Shown: positions 1 to 7,648, counted from the stretch's first letter. The stretch is DNA of 8,861 nt from Pseudomonadota bacterium (GCA_003242525.1 QGUU01000077.1:1-8861); one strand, 5' to 3'. Notes: generated by a model from the sequence alone, not told the origin. Translations and numbers: made by a program.

Positions 1-1
1 C

Positions 2-1492
2 CGCAATCTGGCCTACCTTTCGCTGGTTGAAGTCCTTTATGGCTATCCGCTCGACGGCGTGGTGCTCACCATAGGCTGCGACAAGACCACGCCGGCGCTG
101 CTGATGGCGGCCGCCACGGTCAACATACCGGCGATTGCCCTGTCGGTCGGCCCGATGCTGAATGGCTGGCACAGGGGAAAGCGCACCGGCTCGGGCACCA
201 TCGTCTGGGAATCGCGCCAGAGACTCTCCGCCGGCGAGATCGACTATGACGAGTTCATGGAAATCGTCGCGTCATCCGCACCATCGACAGGCTATTGCAA
301 CACCATGGGCACGGCCACGACCATGAACAGCCTCGCGGAGGCGCTTGGCATGCAATTGCCCGGATCGGCCGCCATTCCCGCGCCCTATCGCGAGCGCGGG
401 CAGATTTCGTACGAAACGGGGCGCCGTATAGTCGAGATGGTACACGAAGACCTCAAGCCATCCGACATAATGACCCGTGAGGCCTTCGAGAACGCCATAG
501 TCGTCAACTCCGCGATCGGCGGCTCCACCAATGCTCCTATCCATCTGAACGCCATTGCGCGTCATCTCGGCGTGCCGCTCGACAATGATGACTGGCAGAA
601 CATCGGCCACAAGATACCGTTGCTGGTCAATCTGCAGCCGGCCGGCGAATATCTCGGTGAGGACTACCACCGCGCCGGCGGCGTGCCGGCCGTCGTTGCC
701 GAACTTATGAGGGCCGGGCTTCTGCCGCATCCCGACGCCATAACAGCCAACGGCAAGACGATAGGGGAAAACTGCGCCAGGGCCGAGAACCTGAACCGGG
801 ACGTCATCCGCCCGGCTTCCGATCCGTTGATGCAGGAGGCTGGCTTCATAAACCTGAAGGGCAATCTGTTCGACAGCGCCATCATGAAGACAAGCGTGAT
901 CTCGAAGGAGTTCCGCGAGCGCTATTTGTCCAATCCGGAGGACCCGGATGCATTCGAGGGCAAGGCCGCAGTCTTTGATGGACCGGAAGACTATCACGCG
1001 CGCATCGACGATCCGTCGGAAGGCATCGACGAGCATACGATCCTGTTCATGCGTGGCGCCGGGCCGATCGGCTATCCGGGCGGTGCGGAGGTGGTCAACA
1101 TGCAGCCGCCCGCCTACCTCATCAAAAAGGGCGTGCACTCTCTACCCTGCATTGGCGATGGCCGTCAGTCCGGCACATCCGGCACGCCGGCCATCCTCAA
1201 CGCCTCGCCGGAGGCGGCCGCCGGCGGTGGCCTGGCACTGCTCAGGACGGGCGACCGGATACGGATCGACCTGCGCAAGGGCACGGCGGACATACTGATA
1301 TCGGACGAGGAACTGGCCGCTCGCCGCGCCGCGCTCAATGGCTCCGGCTACAGCTTTCCGGATCACCAGACGCCCTGGCAGGAAATCCAGCGCGGCATTG
1401 TCGACCAGTTCTCGGAAGGCATGGTGCTGAAGCCCGCGGTGAAATATCGGGACGTTGCGCATACCGCCGGGGTTCCCAGGGACAATCACTGA
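2..1492 (+). CDS. IlvD/Edd-family sugar-acid dehydratase (L-arabonate/D-xylonate dehydratase-like), 5' end cut by window
   Basis: The family removes water from sugar acids or dihydroxy acids, using an Fe-S cluster and a Mg2+ ion, to give 2-keto acids in the cytoplasm. The frame is open from base 2 ([14 protein letters not shown]...), so the start and the first cluster cysteine lie upstream; 496 residues are visible and roughly 100 are missing against the ~580-600 aa usual for this group. Visible motifs are GCDKTTP (Cys codon 77-79, followed by the Lys of the metal site) and [11 protein letters not shown] (Cys codon 296-298). These cysteines are 73 residues apart, the spacing I recall for the second and third cluster ligands of pentonate dehydratases. 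Further motifs are [12 protein letters not shown] and, near the C-terminus, [12 protein letters not shown], which carries the likely catalytic serine. The GCDKTTP and late [10 protein letters not shown] forms fit the pentonate dehydratase branch better than biosynthetic IlvD. The substrate cannot be fixed from this sequence. The gene converges on the mttB-like gene. Confidence 0.9.
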   Translation, partial: RNLAYLSLVEVLYGYPLDGVVLTIGCDKTTPALLMAAATVNIPAIALSVGPMLNGWHRGKRTGSGTIVWESRQRLSAGEIDYDEFMEIVASSAPSTGYCNTMGTATTMNSLAEALGMQLPGSAAIPAPYRERGQISYETGRRIVEMVHEDLKPSDIMTREAFENAIVVNSAIGGSTNAPIHLNAIARHLGVPLDNDDWQNIGHKIPLLVNLQPAGEYLGEDYHRAGGVPAVVAELMRAGLLPHPDAITANGKTIGENCARAENLNRDVIRPASDPLMQEAGFINLKGNLFDSAIMKTSVISKEFRERYLSNPEDPDAFEGKAAVFDGPEDYHARIDDPSEGIDEHTILFMRGAGPIGYPGGAEVVNMQPPAYLIKKGVHSLPCIGDGRQSGTSGTPAILNASPEAAAGGGLALLRTGDRIRIDLRKGTADILISDEELAARRAALNGSGYSFPDHQTPWQEIQRGIVDQFSEGMVLKPAVKYRDVAHTAGVPRDNH

Positions 1493-1517
1493 CGCCTTTT
1501 TCTGCCTCATGGCCGAA

Positions 1518-1536
1518 CGCCGGGCAGCACCCGGCG
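1518..1536 (+). terminator. Stem-loop after the dehydratase gene
   Basis: A perfect 7-bp inverted repeat (CGCCGGG / CCCGGCG, 5-nt loop CAGCA) begins 25 nt after the dehydratase stop and is followed by CTCTTT, a weak T-rich tail on the + strand. It lies between convergent genes and could also act on the minus strand after the mttB-like gene. The imperfect T tract lowers confidence. Confidence 0.55.
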
Positions 1537-1565
1537 CTCTTTGCAGTGGCTATGAACCGCAGCGC

Positions 1566-1581
1566 GGGGAGCAAGCTCCCC
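1566..1581 (-). terminator. Stem-loop after the mttB-like gene
   Basis: A 16-nt perfect inverted repeat (GGGGAGC AA GCTCCCC; realistically a 6-bp stem with a 4-nt loop) starts 13 nt beyond the mttB-like stop on the minus strand. No T tract follows it, so it may act together with the 1518-1536 hairpin or only protect the 3' end of the mRNA. Confidence 0.4.
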
Positions 1582-1594
1582 TCGGGAAGCCGGC

Positions 1595-3187
1595 TCATCC
1601 GCCCATGGCGCTACGCGGCAGATGGATCAGATCGCCGAAGCGTGCCCGCAGCTTGTCGTCCAGGCTTCGCGGCACGTGGCGGGGGAACCGTTCTGCGAGG
1701 ATGCGCTTCTTCTCCGCAATCGCGCGCTGCAATATGTCTGGCTTGCCCTTTTCGTTCCATTCCTTGGGCGAGAAGCGGTCGCCTACGGCGGGGTAGAAAT
1801 ACTCAGTCTGCATCAGCTTCAGCGTCTGCTCATGGCCGAGATAGTGCCCCGGCCCGTTCAGGCAGACATCTGCAATTGTGTCGATGGACAGAGCCGCATC
1901 CGTGACCTCGATGCCGCGCACGCAGCGTTGGCACATGCCCAGCATGTCATTGTCGATGATGAGGCTTTCCAGGCAGAAGCCGAGCAGCGACGCGTGCATG
2001 CCGGCCGATTCGTAGACGAGATTGAGCCCGGACAGACCGGCCATGACATTGGTTATGCCCTTCTCGAAGCCGGACTGGATGTCGGGCAGTTTGGAATCGG
2101 CCATGCCGGCGGCCGAACCGCCCGGCAGGTCGTAAAACTGCGCCATCTGCGCGCAGGCGGACGTAAGCAGCGCCTGTTCGGCCGAGCCACCGGACATGGC
2201 GCCAGTGCGCAGGTCCGAGACGAAGGGCCAGGTGCCAAAGATCGCCGGGTGGCCAGGCTTCAGGGCGTTCACATAAATGAGGCCGACCAGAACCTCGGCC
2301 ACGGCTTGCACCACTGCCCCGGCAATGGCCGCCGGCGCGGTGGCGCCAGCCTGGCCTGCCGAGAGCAGCAGGATGGGGATGCCGCCCTCCACGCAGGCCT
2401 CGAGCACGCCGCAGGCGTCCTCGGCGAACTTCATCGGAGGCACGACAAAGCAGTTGGAATTGGAAACGAATGGCCGTGCCCTGAAATTCTCCTCGCCGCC
2501 TGCGATGGCATAGAGCATTTCCAGCGCCGGCTGCACGTTCTCACGCACGGTGAAGGACGTGCCCACATGCTTGGAGGTCCCCATCACGCAGGCGTAGAGC
2601 GTGTTGAAGTCCATATCGAGTGGATCGGGAACGTCGCGTGGCACCATGGGCCGCTGGAAGAAGTGGATGTTGTCCAGCGAGTCGACGATGCGAGCGGCAT
2701 CGTAAATATCCTGGAGAAGCGATTCCCGATATTCGCGCTTCTCCACGTCTACCAGATGCACGGCCGCCCCGGCCGTGCCGTAATATACGCGCTTGCCCTG
2801 TACCACTATGTCATGTTTCGGGTCCTGGCCGTAAAGCGTGAAATTGCGGGCCGCCTTCTTGATCGTGTCGAGCACGAGATTGCGGGGAAAGCGCAACCTG
2901 CCGTCTTCGCCCAGCGTGGCGCCGGCCTTCGTCATCACTTCGATGCAGGATGGAATCGCGTTGGCGAATCCCACCGTTTCCAGCAGCGTCAGCACTGCCT
3001 CATGGATGCGTTCAACATCGTTCTGGTTCAACGGGGCGTAACGGCCGCCTTCAAGGCCCGGCCGCACTGGCCTTATGTCATCGGCCAGGGGCGCCGCCCG
3101 CATTGCACGGCGGGCTTCGCGCCCTCCGGAACGCCGAGAACGGGGCTCCTCGCCCGGAACCCCTTGCGTTTCAACGACAATAGACAT
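1595..3187 (-). CDS. Trimethylamine methyltransferase (MttB)-family protein, non-pyrrolysine type
   Basis: MttB-superfamily (COG5598) proteins move a methyl group from a methylated amine, such as trimethylamine, glycine betaine or proline betaine, to a corrinoid protein. This 530-aa protein is full length for the non-pyrrolysine branch and has no in-frame amber codon. It has an Arg-rich N-terminus (residues 17-31), then PLADDIRPVRPGLEGGRY (33-50), which leads into the TIM-barrel domain. Other landmarks are ESLLQDIYDAARIVDSLDNI (155-174), FVSDLRTGAMSGGSAEQAL (322-340) and GPGHYLGHEQTLKLMQTEYF (445-464). The ATG at 3187 is chosen because GGAG sits 8 nt upstream; the frame stays open to 3376, but the extra 63 residues are compositionally poor and unlike the family. 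A MocR regulator lies upstream on the same strand. No corrinoid-protein (MttC) or reactivase gene is in the window, so substrate and methyl acceptor are unknown. Family assignment is firm; function in the cell is inferred. Confidence 0.9.
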   Translation of the reverse strand: MSIVVETQGVPGEEPRSRRSGGREARRAMRAAPLADDIRPVRPGLEGGRYAPLNQNDVERIHEAVLTLLETVGFANAIPSCIEVMTKAGATLGEDGRLRFPRNLVLDTIKKAARNFTLYGQDPKHDIVVQGKRVYYGTAGAAVHLVDVEKREYRESLLQDIYDAARIVDSLDNIHFFQRPMVPRDVPDPLDMDFNTLYACVMGTSKHVGTSFTVRENVQPALEMLYAIAGGEENFRARPFVSNSNCFVVPPMKFAEDACGVLEACVEGGIPILLLSAGQAGATAPAAIAGAVVQAVAEVLVGLIYVNALKPGHPAIFGTWPFVSDLRTGAMSGGSAEQALLTSACAQMAQFYDLPGGSAAGMADSKLPDIQSGFEKGITNVMAGLSGLNLVYESAGMHASLLGFCLESLIIDNDMLGMCQRCVRGIEVTDAALSIDTIADVCLNGPGHYLGHEQTLKLMQTEYFYPAVGDRFSPKEWNEKGKPDILQRAIAEKKRILAERFPRHVPRSLDDKLRARFGDLIHLPRSAMGG

Positions 3188-3195
3188 GTCAGGTA

Positions 3196-3199
3196 CTCC
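3196..3199 (-). promoter_or_regulatory. Ribosome binding site of the mttB-like gene
   Basis: GGAG on the minus strand, 8 nt before the ATG at 3187. It decides the start against upstream in-frame codons as far as 3376. Confidence 0.7.
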
Positions 3200-3444
3200 A
3201 ACCATCAAGGCGAAACGAGATGTGCCGGTTGGTCCCGGGCCGTTCCGCGTCCTTCCCTGACGCGCCACTATGACGTTGCGCCGAGCCCGGGCTATGAGCC
3301 AGCGGTTCTCGGCGGATGGGCCAGGCTGCAACGCCTTCCGTCGCCGCCGAACCGTACCCGCCGCATGGCCGATCAAAGCGGGCTACGGCAGGGCCATCCG
3401 GCCGAATGCGGATTCATCGCGATGCAAGGGTCCCGGCATTCAGT

Positions 3445-3465
3445 GCCCTCCCACAGTGGGAGGGC
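3445..3465 (-). terminator. Strong stem-loop immediately after the MocR gene
   Basis: A perfect 9-bp stem with a 3-nt loop (GCCCTCCCA / TGGGAGGGC) starts 7 nt past the regulator's stop codon on the minus strand. No T run follows, so it may be an inefficient or Rho-assisted terminator, or a 3'-end stabiliser. It suggests the mttB-like gene, 285 nt further on, has at least partly separate transcription. The rest of 3188-3444 shows no further gene and no clear promoter; it includes the palindrome AGCCCGGGCT at 3284-3293. Confidence 0.5.
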
Positions 3466-3472
3466 CATTCGC

Positions 3473-4963
3473 TCATGCCGCTGCAGGTCTGCGTCCCGCC
3501 GCGGTGGCAAGTTCGCGTATGCCTGGTTCGATATGCTGCAGGGCGATGGACGAAAAGCCCAGTCGCATGAACCGCGTAGGCTGCTCGGAGCGGTCGAAGA
3601 ATCGGTCGCCGGGTTCGATGATGACGCTACGGCTGGCTGCTGCGGTTGCAAGCGCGCGTGCGTCCGTGCCGCGCGGTCCTTCCAGCCAGAGTGAGGTGCC
3701 GCCGGCCGAATCGGTCGGGCGCCATTCCGGCAGGAAGGCCGAGATCGCATGAATCAGTCGCTTGCGGCGTTCCTCGAAGGCTGCTGACAGCCGGCGCACC
3801 AGCGCCTCGTGATGACCCAGCGACAGGAAAAGCGCCACTGCGCGCTGGTTGTTGGCGGGAGGATGCCGCAGCATGAAGCGCCGCAGAGCCCGCAGTTCCG
3901 CAATCAATCCTGCCGAGGCGACGATGTAGCCAAGGCGCAGTCCCGGCGCCAGCGTCTTCGACATGGAGCCGACATAGATGACGCGGCCGGATCGGTCGAC
4001 GCTCTTGAGCGCCTGCTGCGGCGCCTCGTCCAGCAGCTGGCTGTCGTAACCATCCTCGATGATGATCTGGTTGTAGCGATTGGCTCGCGAAAGCAGATCC
4101 TGCCGGCGGTCCGCCGACAGAGGCACCATTGTGGGGCAATGATGACTGGGCGTGACGAAGACGAACTCGGCATCGCTGGGGATGGCCGATGTCACGATTC
4201 CCGAACCATCGACCGGGACAGGCTGAACGTCGGCGCCCGCGAGCTTGAAGATTGAACGGGCATCCGGATAGCCGGGATCTTCCATTGCCACTTTCGATCC
4301 CTTGGTCATCAGCAATGTGGCCAGCATGTAAAGGGCATTCTGCGCCCCCAGCGTGACGATGATTTCGTCCGGATTGGCGAAGATGCCGCGGCGCGGAAGC
4401 AGCCGGGCCTGGATCTGTTCGATCAGCAGCGGATCGTCGCGGTCGACCATGTCAGACGCCCAGTTGCGGATTTCCAGCACGGCAAGCGCCATGCGGTTGC
4501 ACTCGCGCCATTCCGCAGTCGGGAACAGGGCGGGGTCGAACTGTCCATAGACGAAGGGATAGGACGCCTTGATCCAATTTTCGTGCTTGGCCGGGGGCGG
4601 CATGTCGCTGGCGGCGATCTGCCGGCGCTTCTTCCAGTCGATCTCGTTCGACTGCTCGGGAGCCTTTTGCGGGCGGGCCGGGGTGGTCAGCACTTCGGGA
4701 TTGACGAAATGTCCACGCCGCTCCTTGGCGATGAGGAAACCCTGGTCAACGAGTTGCTGGAACGCGAGCACCACGGTGCCGCGCGCAACTCCGAGCTTTT
4801 CGGCCAGGATGCGGCAGGAGGGGAGCGGCATCGACGCCGCGATCTGGCGGTCAAGGATGGCTGCGACGATCGCCTGGCGTATCTGCGCCTGCAGCGTCTG
4901 CCCGGATTCCGGCGAGATGCGGAACAGGCCGGACCATATGGCGGTGTCGTTGCGCTGTGGCAT
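3473..4963 (-). CDS. GntR-family transcriptional regulator of the MocR subfamily (aminotransferase-like, PLP-binding)
   Basis: MocR regulators join a GntR-type winged helix-turn-helix to a fold-type I aminotransferase domain that holds PLP as sensor. In this 496-aa protein the DNA-binding part covers about residues 14-88 (IRQAIVAAILDRQI, RILAEKLGVARGTVVLAFQQ, GHFVN). The aminotransferase part begins with YGQFDPALFPTAEWREC (139-155) and continues through MEDPGYPDARSIF (227-239), TPSHHCPT (271-278), EDGYDSQL (303-310) and GSMSKTLAPGLRLGY (332-346), with Lys336 the predicted Schiff-base lysine. The region after EDGYDS (QLLDEAPQQAL) departs from the usual EFRY-containing segment. The GQFDPALFPTAEWREC style resembles TauR/EnuR-like MocR proteins that control catabolism of amino-sulfonates and compatible solutes; that resemblance is from memory. 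The ATG at 4963 is chosen over M1 at 5044 and M20 at 4987 because AAGGAGGG lies 7 nt upstream. It probably regulates itself and the adjacent mttB-like gene. Confidence 0.93.
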   Translation of the reverse strand: MPQRNDTAIWSGLFRISPESGQTLQAQIRQAIVAAILDRQIAASMPLPSCRILAEKLGVARGTVVLAFQQLVDQGFLIAKERRGHFVNPEVLTTPARPQKAPEQSNEIDWKKRRQIAASDMPPPAKHENWIKASYPFVYGQFDPALFPTAEWRECNRMALAVLEIRNWASDMVDRDDPLLIEQIQARLLPRRGIFANPDEIIVTLGAQNALYMLATLLMTKGSKVAMEDPGYPDARSIFKLAGADVQPVPVDGSGIVTSAIPSDAEFVFVTPSHHCPTMVPLSADRRQDLLSRANRYNQIIIEDGYDSQLLDEAPQQALKSVDRSGRVIYVGSMSKTLAPGLRLGYIVASAGLIAELRALRRFMLRHPPANNQRAVALFLSLGHHEALVRRLSAAFEERRKRLIHAISAFLPEWRPTDSAGGTSLWLEGPRGTDARALATAAASRSVIIEPGDRFFDRSEQPTRFMRLGFSSIALQHIEPGIRELATAAGRRPAAA

Positions 4964-4970
4964 AATAAGG

Positions 4971-4978
4971 CCCTCCTT
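4971..4978 (-). promoter_or_regulatory. Ribosome binding site of the MocR gene
   Basis: AAGGAGGG on the minus strand, a near-perfect Shine-Dalgarno sequence 7 nt before the ATG at 4963. It fixes the start downstream of two alternative in-frame ATGs. Confidence 0.85.
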
Positions 4979-5002
4979 GATGGTCATCCGTTTTAATCTT
5001 TG

Positions 5003-5016
5003 TGGACCAGTGCACT
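5003..5016. promoter_or_regulatory. Candidate MocR operator
   Basis: TGGACCAGTGCACT lies 40 nt upstream of the regulator's ATG and contains two symmetric elements: TGGACCA, and the 8-bp palindrome AGTGCACT (5009-5016). MocR proteins commonly autoregulate from sites in this position. No second copy stands nearby in tandem, so this is a guess from position and symmetry. Confidence 0.25.
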
Positions 5017-5022
5017 CTAGCC

Positions 5023-5052
5023 TTGGCACAAGTGATTGCGCCAATCAATAAT
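5023..5052 (+). promoter_or_regulatory. Sigma70-like promoter for pgi
   Basis: TTGGCA (5023-5028) and AATAAT (5047-5052) are each one mismatch from the -35 and -10 consensus and are separated by 18 nt. They lie in the AT-richest part of the gap between the divergent MocR and pgi genes. A start near 5060 would give a leader of about 140 nt. Confidence 0.5.
5033..5047. promoter_or_regulatory. Operator-like palindrome inside the pgi promoter
   Basis: TGATTG-CGC-CAATCA is a perfect 6-bp inverted repeat around a 3-nt centre. It fills most of the spacer between the proposed -35 and -10 boxes and its last base is the first base of the -10. A dimeric repressor bound here would block RNA polymerase. 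The protein that would bind is unknown. Confidence 0.4.
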
Positions 5053-5115
5053 TCTGATTTTTCCGATTTATGCCAGTGATCGTTGCGGCCAGAAGAAGGT
5101 TGAAACGATTGAGCT

Positions 5116-5152
5116 GAGACCCGATAGTCTGAGTCGGGTTTCCTGCGGGAAA
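5116..5152 (+). other. Two overlapping stem-loops in the pgi leader
   Basis: Stem A pairs 5116-5124 with 5134-5142 (9 bp including one G-U). Stem B pairs TTTCC (5139-5143) with GGAAA (5148-5152). The two share 5139-5142 and so exclude each other. No T tract follows. They lie in the probable 5' leader, some 50-85 nt before the start codon. Function is unknown and chance is possible. Confidence 0.3.
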
Positions 5153-5191
5153 ATGCACCGCGAAGCCTCTCGGGAAACAAACCCTTCGTTC

Positions 5192-5195
5192 GGAG
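5192..5195 (+). promoter_or_regulatory. Ribosome binding site of pgi
   Basis: GGAG stands 6 nt before the TTG at 5202. With no in-frame ATG upstream and the family's N-terminus (MDxSAFAQQL) starting exactly here, it supports the rare TTG start. Confidence 0.65.
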
Positions 5196-5201
5196 CCTCC
5201 C

Positions 5202-6842
5202 TTGGACCACTCTGCCTTTGCCCAGCAGCTTTCCGCCCTCAAGGCGCATCGCGCTACTCTCCCCACGGATATGCGCGCGGTTTTCGCCGCCGACCCGGCG
5301 CGTTTTGATCGTTTTTCTGCAACCGATGGTGATCTTCTGCTGGACTATTCCAAATGCGCCGTCGACGCGGAGGCGATGCGCCTGCTTGGCGAGCTCGCTG
5401 CCGCCGCGGGAGTGGGGGACAAGCAAGCGGCCATGTTCGCGGGCCGGCACATCAACATCACCGAGGATCGGGCCGTTCTGCACACGGCGTTGCGCGACGT
5501 CGATGGCAAGCCCCTTGATGTCGACGGGCAGGACATCCGCAAGGACGTGCGATCCGTGCTTGGTGCCATGAGCGCCTTTGCGGAGGCCGTGCGGTCGGGA
5601 AAGGCGGCAGGCGCCACCGGGAAGAAGATCACCGATGTGGTCAATATAGGCATCGGCGGTTCCGACCTCGGGCCGGTGATGGCGACGCTTGCGCTGGCCC
5701 CGTATCACGACGGGCCGCGCACGCACTACGTGTCCAACATCGACGGCGCGCACATTCACGATACGCTCAAGGGGCTTGAGCCCGAGACGACGCTGTTCAT
5801 CATCGCTTCCAAGACCTTCACCACGGTCGAGACCATGACCAATGCCGAGACGGCGCGAAGGTGGGTCGAGAGCCGGCTTGGCACAGGCGCGGTGGCGCAT
5901 CATTTTGCCGCCGTCTCCACCGCGCTGGATTTGGTCGCGAATTTCGGAATCCAGCAGGATCGCGTATTCGGCTTCTGGGATTGGGTTGGAGGGCGCTATT
6001 CCGTGTGGGGCGCCATCGGCCTGCCGGTGATGATCGCAGTCGGGACCGAAAATTTCCGTGCGTTTCTGTCTGGTGGCCATGAGATGGACGCGCATTTCCT
6101 GAATACGCCGCTGGAAAAGAACTTGCCGATGCTGCTCGGTCTTATGGGCTACTGGCACCGTGTCGTGTGCGGCTATCCGGCACGGGCGGTCATCCCTTAT
6201 GACCAGCGTCTTTCCCGGCTGCCGGCCTACCTGCAGCAATTGGACATGGAGTCGAACGGCAAGAGCGTCACCGTCGAAAGCGCTCCGGTATCAACTCCCA
6301 CCGGGCCGCTCGTGTGGGGCGAGCCGGGCACGAACGGGCAGCATGCCTTCTTCCAGTTGCTTCACCAGGGCACGGATGTGATTCCCGTCGAGTTCCTGGC
6401 AGCCGCCGTCGGCCATGAGCCGGAACTGAAGCACCATCACGACCTGCTGCTGGCCAATTGCCTGGCCCAGTCGGAAGCGTTGATGAAGGGCCGCACGCTC
6501 GAAGAGGCGCGCGCGCAGATGCTGGCAAAGGGTCAGGATCCGGACTTCGTTGACCGCATCGCACCCCAACGGGTGTTTTCCGGAAACCGGCCCTCCATCA
6601 CCATCCTGTACGAGAAGCTTGACCCGCGCACGCTGGGCCGCCTCATTGCGCTCTACGAGCACCGGGTCTTCGTCGAAGGCGTGCTCTACGACATCAATTC
6701 CTTCGACCAATGGGGCGTCGAGCTTGGGAAGGAACTGGCGACAAGCCTGCTCCCTGTCGTAGAAGGCAAGGAAAACGCCGCGGGCAGGGATGCCTCGACC
6801 GCGGGGCTGGTGAAACACATCCACCGGCTGCGCGGGGAGTAG
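5202..6842 (+). CDS. pgi: Glucose-6-phosphate isomerase
   Basis: Interconverts glucose 6-phosphate and fructose 6-phosphate in the cytoplasm; in bacteria that rely on the Entner-Doudoroff route it mainly recycles fructose 6-phosphate. The 546 residues match the normal length of the long-type enzyme. Visible signatures are the phosphate-binding [11 protein letters not shown] (148-158), [12 protein letters not shown] (200-211), the first family signature [14 protein letters not shown] (260-273) and the second, [18 protein letters not shown] (493-510). The expected catalytic residues are present: Glu350 in DMESNGKSV, His381 in [16 protein letters not shown] and Lys510 in GVELGK, with Arg265 in the GGR motif. 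The start is TTG, preceded by GGAG, and the protein reads [20 protein letters not shown], as expected for rhizobial homologues. A sigma70-like promoter and palindrome lie in the 238-nt gap shared with the divergent MocR gene. A HAD phosphatase gene follows 2 nt after the stop, so the two are very likely one operon. Nothing in the sequence suggests damage. Confidence 0.98.
   Translation: MDHSAFAQQLSALKAHRATLPTDMRAVFAADPARFDRFSATDGDLLLDYSKCAVDAEAMRLLGELAAAAGVGDKQAAMFAGRHINITEDRAVLHTALRDVDGKPLDVDGQDIRKDVRSVLGAMSAFAEAVRSGKAAGATGKKITDVVNIGIGGSDLGPVMATLALAPYHDGPRTHYVSNIDGAHIHDTLKGLEPETTLFIIASKTFTTVETMTNAETARRWVESRLGTGAVAHHFAAVSTALDLVANFGIQQDRVFGFWDWVGGRYSVWGAIGLPVMIAVGTENFRAFLSGGHEMDAHFLNTPLEKNLPMLLGLMGYWHRVVCGYPARAVIPYDQRLSRLPAYLQQLDMESNGKSVTVESAPVSTPTGPLVWGEPGTNGQHAFFQLLHQGTDVIPVEFLAAAVGHEPELKHHHDLLLANCLAQSEALMKGRTLEEARAQMLAKGQDPDFVDRIAPQRVFSGNRPSITILYEKLDPRTLGRLIALYEHRVFVEGVLYDINSFDQWGVELGKELATSLLPVVEGKENAAGRDASTAGLVKHIHRLRGE
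6834..6839 (+). promoter_or_regulatory. Ribosome binding site of the HAD phosphatase gene
   Basis: GGGGAG lies in the last codons of pgi, 5 nt before the GTG at 6845. It supports that start and translational coupling with pgi. Confidence 0.7.
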
Positions 6843-6844
6843 TT

Positions 6845-7552
6845 GTGGCGATCAAGGGCATTCTCTTCGATAAGGACGGCACGCTGGTGGATTTCAACGC
6901 CACCTGGTTTGCCATTGCCGACCTCATGGCGCTGGAGGCCTCGCAAGGCGACCGGCGCAAGGCAGACTCCCTGCTGGAACTTGGCGGCTATGATTTTGCC
7001 AGCCGTCGGTTCAAGGCGGATTCCATATTCGCTGCCGGCACGAACCGCGAAATCGTGGACCTGTGGTTTCCGCACCTTCCCGAAGAAGAGCGCCAGCATA
7101 CACTGCGCCGTTTCGACGACATCACCGCGGTCCGCGCGGCAGAAATGGCGGTGCCGCTGCCGGGAGTGCCGGAGTTCCTGGCTTCACTCCATGCGCGATC
7201 CTATCGTCTTGGCGTCGCCACCAACGATTCCACTACCGGCTGCGAGAAGATGCTGCGGGCGCTCGGCATCGCGCAACTGTTCGACGCAGCATATGGATAC
7301 GACGCGGTGGCCAACCCCAAGCCGGCCCCGGATACAATCAATGCATTCTGCGACCTGACGGGGCTGAAGCCGTCGGAAGTAGCGATGGTCGGTGATAATC
7401 GGCACGATCTGGAAATGGCTCGTGCCGGCGGCTGCGGCCTGGCGATCGGCGTTCTGTCGGGAACCGGCACCCGCGAGTCGCTGGCGCCCATGGCCGATGT
7501 CGTGCTGGACTCCGTGATAGGCCTCCAGCCCCTCCTGGAAGAAATTGCGTAG
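6845..7552 (+). CDS. HAD-superfamily hydrolase, phosphoglycolate phosphatase-like (subfamily IA)
   Basis: HAD phosphatases cleave small phosphate esters through a phospho-aspartate intermediate with Mg2+. All four motifs are present in this 235-aa protein: motif I FDKDGTLVD with nucleophile Asp9 and acid/base Asp11, motif II VATND with Thr126, motif III Lys159 in NPKPAPD, and motif IV VGDNRHDLEMA with Asp184 and Asp188. Residues 17-100 form the C1-type helical cap that sets substrate choice. The C-terminus (MADVVLDSVIGLQPLLE) is typical of Gph-like proteins. The frame is open far upstream inside pgi, but family alignment begins at MAIKGILFDKDGTL, so the GTG at 6845 with GGGGAG 5 nt upstream is the likely start. 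The gene begins 2 nt after the pgi stop, implying co-transcription. Its job may be to remove phosphoglycolate or another sugar phosphate by-product, but the substrate cannot be read from the sequence. Confidence 0.92.
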   Translation: MAIKGILFDKDGTLVDFNATWFAIADLMALEASQGDRRKADSLLELGGYDFASRRFKADSIFAAGTNREIVDLWFPHLPEEERQHTLRRFDDITAVRAAEMAVPLPGVPEFLASLHARSYRLGVATNDSTTGCEKMLRALGIAQLFDAAYGYDAVANPKPAPDTINAFCDLTGLKPSEVAMVGDNRHDLEMARAGGCGLAIGVLSGTGTRESLAPMADVVLDSVIGLQPLLEEIA

Positions 7553-7648
7553 GCCTGGCGGCAGCTCGCGACGGCCTAGCGGTGCACATTGGCGGTCATT
7601 GGCGAGGCCCAGGGAATAGCCGAAGGGGACTGCTGGGTTTGCCTTCCT

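Noticed and set aside
272..1138. A 288-codon minus-strand frame opposite the dehydratase
   Set aside because: It is antisense to a well-conserved dehydratase, with no ribosome site or known motif.
1595..3187. Pyrrolysine (amber-encoded) in the MttB homologue
   Set aside because: The frame is complete without an internal stop, so this is the non-pyrrolysine branch of the family.
1622..3694. A 690-codon open frame on the + strand opposite the mttB-like gene
   Set aside because: It is antisense to a clearly conserved gene, runs on past that gene's 5' end, is rich in His/Arg/Gly as expected from reversed GC-rich codons, and has no recognisable motif.
4851..6239. A 462-codon open frame on the minus strand across the pgi start and the MocR 5' end
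   Set aside because: It overlaps pgi antisense and the MocR gene in another frame, and spans the divergent promoter region. It has no family resemblance and is a GC-rich shadow.
6710..6844. N-terminal extension of the HAD phosphatase inside pgi
   Set aside because: The frame is open, but those 45 residues overlap pgi and lack family similarity; a good ribosome site precedes the GTG at 6845.
7550..7578. TAGGCC/GGCCTA inverted repeat overlapping the HAD stop as a terminator
   Set aside because: The 17-nt loop and the lack of a T tract make it unconvincing.
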